A stretch of DNA of 18,909 nucleotides from CAZZIZ01 sp964654535. GTDB taxonomy: Bacteria > Bacteroidota > Bacteroidia > Chitinophagales > UBA2359. The notes under the pieces are model-generated. The model made no database searches. It was given only the letters and a program-made list of their open reading frames with translations, and was not told the origin of the DNA. Numbering within the stretch: position 1 is the stretch's first letter; every line of letters begins with the position of its first letter. The stretch spans positions 1 to 18,909 of the forward strand of contig CAZZIZ010000048.1 in assembly GCA_964654535.1 (NCBI GenBank). The letters run 5' to 3'. Below, piece after piece: positions 14,225 to 18,909 of the stretch. Both the position numbers and the translations under genes were made by a program.

Positions 14225-16900
14225 CTATTCTGGCTCGAAACCTAGGTAAAAGTTCGGCTTGCCATAGTTACTGAATAAATCACCAATATTGTCTCTAGGA
14301 CCTCCTGCCTTGTCAAAGCCGATTCCAAAGTCAAAGCCAATTAATCCGAACATTGGTAGGAATGCTCTAATTCCAACCCCCACAGAACGTTTTAGGGCAA
14401 ATGGACTATAATCTGAGATATCGCTCCAAGCGTTTCCTCCTTCAGCGAAGACCAATCCAAAAATAGTAGCACTTGGATTTAAGCTAAATGGATAACGTAA
14501 CTCTACAGTAAACTTGTTGTAAAAAGGGTTTCCAACTTGAGCAGTTCCTCCGGTGCCTTCGATAGGTACGCGGTTATCGTTTACTTCTTCGACTTCATAT
14601 CCACGCAGGATAATTAATTCTTTTCCTAATATTTGATTGATGGACTGGTTTCCGAAACCGTCACCACCTAACTCAAAACGCTCAAAGGGAGCAGTTCCAA
14701 TATCTTCATTGTAGTAACCCAAGAAACCCATTTTGGCCGATGTTTTCAATACTAAGTTCTGTACCAGAGTCGTATACCATTCTGCTTTGAACTTAGTCTT
14801 GTAGTATTCTGTAAATCTGAATCTTTCTGAGGTCTCCAAGTCGGCATAATTTCTGTCCCTGTTGCTACCAATTCGTGAGTACCAAGGAGTAAACTCAAAA
14901 GACAAAGAAATGTTCGATCCACGTCTTGGATAAATTGGTGCATCAACTGACGACCTTGAAAGGGTAGTCGTAAGACTTATGTTGTAAAAGTTTCCGTCGG
15001 TTACGATAAAGTCAGCCTGATAATCATCCAGCTTATAGTTTGTAAAGTTCAAAGAGTGAGACAACACGAAGAAATCATCTGGCCATGGAATTCTTCTTCC
15101 CAAAGAAATAAACCCTCCTGTTCTCGTTAATAATCCGTCATCTGGACTGGGGTTAAATACACTCGAATTTCTATCACGTGAATTAACATTATTCGACTGA
15201 ACCAGTCTAGAATGGAAACCACCAACAGACAGTGCATTCGCTTTCTTACCACCCAACCAAGGCTCTGTAAAACTTCCTTGAAAGGATAAGAAGTTTGAGA
15301 AAGCCGTCATTGTCAACGAAAGCTGTTGACCATCTCCAGATGGCGGGAAGCTCCAATCCTTAAAGTCGAATAGCTTACGCGCGGAGAAATTATTGAAAGT
15401 AACGCCTAAATTTCCAAGTATCTGATTCCCTGCAAAACCAGCAGAGAGTTCTAACTTATCCGAAGGCCTTTCTTCCACTGTATACTCAATGTCAACCGTT
15501 CCGTCTGATGGGTTAGGAATAGGGTTAATACCAATTGTCTCTGGGTTGAAGTAATTCAAGCCAGCAATTTGACTTTGGGAACGTATTATATCCGAACGAC
15601 GAAATTTACTTCCAGGTAGTGTACGTAACTCTCTACGTATTACGTGCTCATTCGTTTTGTCGTTACCATTAATGAAAATATTATTAATAGTAGCTTCCGG
15701 CCCTTCTGAAATTCGAATTTGTAAATCAATAGAGTCGCCTACAATCGCCGTTTCAATAGGGTTTACGTTGAAAAACAGATAGCCATCATCCATGTAAAGC
15801 GAACTTACATCTCCTTGTTGAGGATCCAAGGTTAGACGAGCGTTCAAGAGTTCTGAATTATAAACGTCACCAGAATTTATGTTCAGAATAGACATCAATT
15901 GCTCGTCCGTGTACTTTGCATTGCCAGACCATTCGATGTCTCTAAAGTAGTAGCGTTGCCCTTCTTCAATTCTCATTTGAACCACCACCTTATTGTCTTC
16001 AACATAATAGATGGAGTCACTTAAAATACGCGCATCGCGAAAGCCTTTGCTGTTGTAGTATGCAACAATTGCATCCTTGTCTTCTTGCAGTTTATCTTCT
16101 TCTAGTTTGGAACTAGAGAAGAACTTCAAACGCAATTTGTCGTCTATGTAGTTTAAGAAGCGGTCTAGAGAAACGTTAGCCAGTGTATTGGTTACGTTCA
16201 TTTGAGAAGCGTCTTTTAAAACTCTGCGACCAGCTTTATCTCCAATCTTTGTTCTTTCCTTTGTGCCCTTCATTCTTTTTTTGAGCTGACGATTGGTCAT
16301 GTATTCATTGCCAATAATATCAATCTCGTCAATTTTAACTCGCTTGCCTTTGTCTATTTGAAAGTCAACGATAACGCTGTTGGCACGAACAGTATCAACA
16401 CTTTCTTTTACAGAAGCAGTAGCCCCTAAAAATCCTTTTTTCTTAAAAAACCTTTCGATTTTGAAAACACTTGTATTCTTTATGTTCTGATTAACTATAC
16501 GGCCCGCAAGTAAGTTTAGCTCATCTCGCAACTCTTCACTTTCTGTTTTGTTTACACCAGAGAATTTGTAGCGTGACATTCTCGGCAGCTCTTCTAGCAC
16601 TATATCTATGAAAACTATTTCATTGACTGTTTTGTTTGCGTTTATTTGAACGTCCGCAAACAAGCCTTGCTTCCAAAGTGATTTGATAGCCTCCGGAATT
16701 TCTTCACCTGGTATGTTAACCTTATCACCAACTTGCAAACCGGAAAGTGTTTTAAGTACGTTCACATCTAGGTGCTTAGTACCACTTACACTTATGCCGC
16801 CAATTTCATACACTTGCACTTCTTGATAGTCGACGAAGCCCTCTTGAGCAAACCCAATTATAGGCAGCAGTAAGAGCAAAAATTTATTCAAATGTTTCAT
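14225..16900 (-). CDS. bamA: Outer-membrane protein assembly factor BamA
   Basis: An 891-residue Omp85-family protein, the core of the machine that folds and inserts beta-barrel proteins. The signal peptide is residues 1-18 (cleavage after GFA). Five POTRA domains follow at roughly 31-104, 107-187, 188-314, 316-402 and 404-477; the third is enlarged. The barrel runs from about 482 to the end. The lid-loop motif appears as LRGYE (765-769) in place of the classic VRGF. The C-terminus reads NFYLGFEPE, so the beta-signal phenylalanine is followed by three extra residues rather than ending the chain. The ATG overlaps the uppS stop by 4 bases (ATGA), indicating coupled translation. Confidence 0.96.
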   Translation of the reverse strand: MKHLNKFLLLLLPIIGFAQEGFVDYQEVQVYEIGGISVSGTKHLDVNVLKTLSGLQVGDKVNIPGEEIPEAIKSLWKQGLFADVQINANKTVNEIVFIDIVLEELPRMSRYKFSGVNKTESEELRDELNLLAGRIVNQNIKNTSVFKIERFFKKKGFLGATASVKESVDTVRANSVIVDFQIDKGKRVKIDEIDIIGNEYMTNRQLKKRMKGTKERTKIGDKAGRRVLKDASQMNVTNTLANVSLDRFLNYIDDKLRLKFFSSSKLEEDKLQEDKDAIVAYYNSKGFRDARILSDSIYYVEDNKVVVQMRIEEGQRYYFRDIEWSGNAKYTDEQLMSILNINSGDVYNSELLNARLTLDPQQGDVSSLYMDDGYLFFNVNPIETAIVGDSIDLQIRISEGPEATINNIFINGNDKTNEHVIRRELRTLPGSKFRRSDIIRSQSQIAGLNYFNPETIGINPIPNPSDGTVDIEYTVEERPSDKLELSAGFAGNQILGNLGVTFNNFSARKLFDFKDWSFPPSGDGQQLSLTMTAFSNFLSFQGSFTEPWLGGKKANALSVGGFHSRLVQSNNVNSRDRNSSVFNPSPDDGLLTRTGGFISLGRRIPWPDDFFVLSHSLNFTNYKLDDYQADFIVTDGNFYNISLTTTLSRSSVDAPIYPRRGSNISLSFEFTPWYSRIGSNRDRNYADLETSERFRFTEYYKTKFKAEWYTTLVQNLVLKTSAKMGFLGYYNEDIGTAPFERFELGGDGFGNQSINQILGKELIILRGYEVEEVNDNRVPIEGTGGTAQVGNPFYNKFTVELRYPFSLNPSATIFGLVFAEGGNAWSDISDYSPFALKRSVGVGIRAFLPMFGLIGFDFGIGFDKAGGPRDNIGDLFSNYGKPNFYLGFEPE

Positions 16901-17640
16901 GCAAGCTGTTTACTAATTTTGCCAAAACGTCTTTCCCTTTGCTGGTAGTCGTAAATGGCTTTATATAATTCTTCCTTGTTAAAGTCAGGCCAGAGTACAT
17001 CCGTAAAATAAAGTTCAGCATAAGCAATCTGCCATAGTAAATAGTTGCTAATGCGATGTTCTCCGCTAGTCCTTATCATTAGTTCGGGGTCAGGTAAGTT
17101 GCTGGTGGCCAAATGAGATTGAATCAAGTCTTGATCAATATCGGCTGGATTAATGTCTCCAGAAGATACTGCCGAGGCTATTTTTTGCATCGCTTGAGTA
17201 AGCTCCCACCGACCACTATAACTCAAAGCTAAAGTTAAGGTCATACGGCTATTCCTCTTAGTAATTTCTACAGTCTCGTCTAATAATAGCTGACAATCCT
17301 TCGGTAATTTGTCCAATTGACCGATAGCATTCAGCTTTATCTCGTTTTTCTGTAAAGTTGGAGTCTCCGCCTTTATACTACTGACGAGTAATTTCATCAA
17401 AGCGTTTACCTCAGATCGAGGTCTTTGCCAGTTTTCTGTAGAAAAAGCGTAAAGTGTCAGGTTTTCGATGCCCAGCTCAGCGCAGCCTTCAGTAGCCTCG
17501 CGAACCGCTTTTATCCCGTTCTTATGACCGAAAATTCGCCCTTTGCCCAAATTTGCTTTGGCCCAGCGACCATTACCATCCATTATTATGGCAATGTGTT
17601 TCGGTAAGTTATCTGGATTAAGTTGATCTTTTAGACTCAT
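16897..17640 (-). CDS. uppS: Isoprenyl (undecaprenyl) diphosphate synthase
   Basis: A 247-residue cis-prenyltransferase that adds isopentenyl units to farnesyl diphosphate to make C55 undecaprenyl diphosphate, the lipid carrier for peptidoglycan and surface glycans. HIAIIMDGNGRWA (15-27) includes the metal-binding D21. FSTENWQRP (66-74) is the second conserved block. The C-terminal diphosphate-binding block is RTSGEHRISNYLLWQ (190-204), followed by AELYF. Length is standard. It starts 19 bases after the PorG-like gene and overlaps bamA by 4 bases, the order seen across Bacteroidota. Confidence 0.96.
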   Translation of the reverse strand: MSLKDQLNPDNLPKHIAIIMDGNGRWAKANLGKGRIFGHKNGIKAVREATEGCAELGIENLTLYAFSTENWQRPRSEVNALMKLLVSSIKAETPTLQKNEIKLNAIGQLDKLPKDCQLLLDETVEITKRNSRMTLTLALSYSGRWELTQAMQKIASAVSSGDINPADIDQDLIQSHLATSNLPDPELMIRTSGEHRISNYLLWQIAYAELYFTDVLWPDFNKEELYKAIYDYQQRERRFGKISKQLA

Positions 17641-17659
17641 TGTCAGCGGACGAAATAGG

Positions 17660-18490
17660 CTAGTTACACTTTACCTTAAAGATAGAATAAGTAAAGGTCG
17701 CAGCAGCGAAAATGTAGGCATCCTTACCAACGCTATCTCCACGTTGGCGTCCAGGTTCACCTACTGGGAAAGTAGAAACCTCATTGGAACGGTCAGCTAA
17801 CTCGCCAACAAGAGCAGAGCCCAAAGCCGCTGGATCTAAATACACCGAGCCTACGTCGTCTATATAATCAGTAAACGTAAATCGATAGCCGACTTCAAAG
17901 GAAAAATTCCATCTATCAGCAAACCAATGCTTTATCCCGATACCCACTGGAATAGCCGGCTGCACTAGCTTATAAGGTTCTAGCCCAGTAACATCAGGAT
18001 TCTGCTGCCCTTCAGTACCTACACTTTGTAAAAAGAATTCTTGACCATCAAGCTCTGTTTTGGGATTGAAGTAAAACAAAGAAACACCCAAGGATAAATA
18101 GGGTGTAGTATGCCAAGTGTCGTTACCAACTATGAAGCGGTTAAAATGAAACTCAACGTGTTGTCCCACTTCCACTAGAATAGACTTAAAATTCAAGTTG
18201 CGAATCCCTGGAAACGGATTGTCGCTCAAGGCATCATCAAAAGAAAGGAAGCCAACACTCGCAGTAGACTTTAGACTTATATAAGGTGAGACGTTGTAGC
18301 GATATACCAAACCACCCGCTGGTCTTACGCGTTTAAAGCTATCGAAGCTCTTACCAATATTCAAATCGCCGACGTAGTTCGCTGTGCCCACCCAAAATCC
18401 TATCTCTGAATTAGAAGTGGATTGAGCCTGCAAGTTAGCACCCGCCATCATTAGAAGTACCGTAAGGAAGACTGTTTTTAAAACGTTCAT
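17660..18490 (-). CDS. porG: DUF6089 outer-membrane protein, PorG-like
   Basis: Read from ATG at 18490, this is a 276-residue protein with a signal peptide (MNVLKTVFLTVLLMMAGANL, cleavage about residue 22). The mature part opens EIGFWVGTANYVGDLN, the DUF6089 signature, and goes on as an eight-strand-like outer-membrane barrel ending FTYSIFKVKCN. In Porphyromonas gingivalis the DUF6089 protein PorG is an outer-membrane part of the type IX secretion system that holds the PorK/PorN ring, and its gene also precedes uppS, bamA and ompH; that synteny supports the name. A longer frame opens at 18592, but its first 34 residues look nothing like a signal peptide and would start upstream of the probable promoter. 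Confidence 0.85.
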   Translation of the reverse strand: MNVLKTVFLTVLLMMAGANLQAQSTSNSEIGFWVGTANYVGDLNIGKSFDSFKRVRPAGGLVYRYNVSPYISLKSTASVGFLSFDDALSDNPFPGIRNLNFKSILVEVGQHVEFHFNRFIVGNDTWHTTPYLSLGVSLFYFNPKTELDGQEFFLQSVGTEGQQNPDVTGLEPYKLVQPAIPVGIGIKHWFADRWNFSFEVGYRFTFTDYIDDVGSVYLDPAALGSALVGELADRSNEVSTFPVGEPGRQRGDSVGKDAYIFAAATFTYSIFKVKCN

Positions 18491-18557
18491 GGGGATATTG
18501 TGCACTCTATAACGTAATACCGTTAGGCTTGTTTTATTCCAAATCTTAAAATCTGGA

Positions 18558-18586
18558 CAAAAATACACTATGTGATAGATTGTCAG
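18558..18586 (-). promoter_or_regulatory. Probable Bacteroidota-type promoter of the porG-uppS-bamA operon
   Basis: On the minus strand TATTTTTG (18565-18558) fits the -7 consensus TAnnTTTG exactly. CTGACA (18586-18581) sits upstream, with 18 bases between CTG and the TA, in the range expected for the -33 element, although consensus is TTG. The box lies 67 bases before the ATG at 18490, leaving a 5' leader of about 60 bases. Confidence 0.5.
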
Positions 18587-18675
18587 GAGCATGAGATGGA
18601 GCGAATATGGCCTAAATCGAGTTGTTTTGAGCTGCGTTCCTGTGTGTGACTGGCTTTTTTAGGAGATTTTAGATG

Positions 18676-18842
18676 ATTATCTGGGCAGCAACAGGCTATC
18701 CACTTGTACTCGGCACTTGGAAAAGCTGTTCAGCATAGTCGTGGCTAGTATTCCCTAGGCGGTCATCCTTCGCCACTCCTTGCTTCACTAGCTTTTCCAA
18801 GCACCTCATACCGCTTCTATCCTGGCTGCGGCCACGCGCAAA
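18676..18842 (+). repeat. Dispersed structured repeat, copy B
   Basis: Matches copy A (7670-7833) in opposite orientation. The first about 45 bases, from ATTATCTGGGCAGC to CACTTGGAAA, and the last about 45, from TTTCCAAGCACC onward, differ from copy A at only a few positions. The outer helix pairs GCAGC (18685-18689) and CAGG (18692-18695) with CCTGGCTGC (18821-18829). The inner helix is a perfect 12-bp match of CTTGGAAAAGCT (18716-18727) with AGCTTTTCCAAG (18790-18801). The loop is unrelated to copy A and contains an extra GTGGC/GCCAC pair. Confidence 0.8.
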
Positions 18843-18850
18843 CCCACCAC

Positions 18851-18909
18851 AAAGTCATTTTGAGCCTGTCGAAAAATCTCCCGGTCTCAGAGCGAGCGCA
18901 GCGATGCAA
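18851..18909 (+). repeat. Possible GTCATTTTGAGC-type dispersed repeat, cut by window end
   Basis: The stretch starts GTCATTTTGAGCCTGTCGAA and goes on AAATCTCCCGG and GAGCGAGCGCAGCGATGC. From memory it resembles the very common GTCATTTCGAGC...GAAATCT intergenic repeats of Bacteroidota. Only one copy is in the window, so the repeat nature is recollection, not seen. Confidence 0.4.

Noticed and set aside
18491..18592. Longer N-terminus for the PorG-like protein starting at 18592
   Set aside because: The extra 34 residues precede a complete signal peptide, and the extension begins upstream of the likely TAnnTTTG promoter box.
18591..18662. Small + strand ORF of about 23 codons before repeat copy B
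   Set aside because: No composition, start signal or family resemblance supports it; it lies across the promoter region of the opposite gene.
1..18909. CRISPR array, tRNA, rRNA or insertion sequence
   Set aside because: No regularly spaced short direct repeats, no recognisable tRNA or rRNA segments, and no transposase or integrase frame were seen on either strand.

Overview
The window reads as chromosome of a Bacteroidota bacterium, probably Flavobacteriia-like. Evidence: a DUF6089/PorG-like gene followed by uppS, bamA, two ompH/skp genes and murI; gliding-type ABC genes gldA, gldF and gldG; an ECF sigma factor paired with a one-pass membrane protein; a 29-residue COX24/mS38-like basic protein; a TAnnTTTG promoter box; and an almost complete lack of Shine-Dalgarno sequences. 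The genus cannot be told from the sequence. Coding density is high, and the only gene-poor stretch (7249-7834) is filled by repeats and a 100-N assembly gap.

Layout. 1-260: leader with no visible gene. 261-2526 (+): ECF sigma factor and an overlapping membrane/beta-barrel protein. 2523-5518 (-): HU/IHF-like protein, TPR protein and a small ribosomal-type protein, then RNase G, which meets the preceding + gene tail to tail with a 4-base overlap. 5519-5880: divergent intergenic region with several perfect palindromes. 5881-7248 (+): DnaQ-type exonuclease fused to a UvrC/Cho-like GIY-YIG nuclease. 7249-7834: convergent intergenic region holding structured repeats and the gap. 7835-12153 (-): gldA-gldF-gldG-DUF4340 lipoprotein, all overlapping or abutting. 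12242-18490 (-): porG-like, uppS, bamA, ompH, ompH, murI, an envelope-biogenesis operon with a recognisable promoter upstream and a hairpin terminator after murI. 18676-18909: a second copy of the repeat in 7670-7833, followed by another repeat-like stretch.

How the genes fit together. The right two thirds serve the cell envelope: undecaprenyl pyrophosphate (UppS) and D-glutamate (MurI) for peptidoglycan, Skp-like chaperones and BamA for outer-membrane protein insertion, PorG-like protein for type IX secretion, and a Gld ABC complex linked to gliding. The left third is nucleic-acid housekeeping and regulation: sigma factor, nucleoid protein, RNase G and a repair-type nuclease.

The least explained content is the repeats. 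Two copies of a roughly 165-bp element (7670-7833 and 18676-18842, opposite orientations) share nearly identical flanks. Each has a different but perfectly self-complementary 12-bp inner stem, so the pairing is kept while the bases differ, and the loops are unrelated. A third element (7287-7472) has a comparable plan with different sequence. Elements one and three each begin directly after the stop codon of a gene and face each other across the gap.
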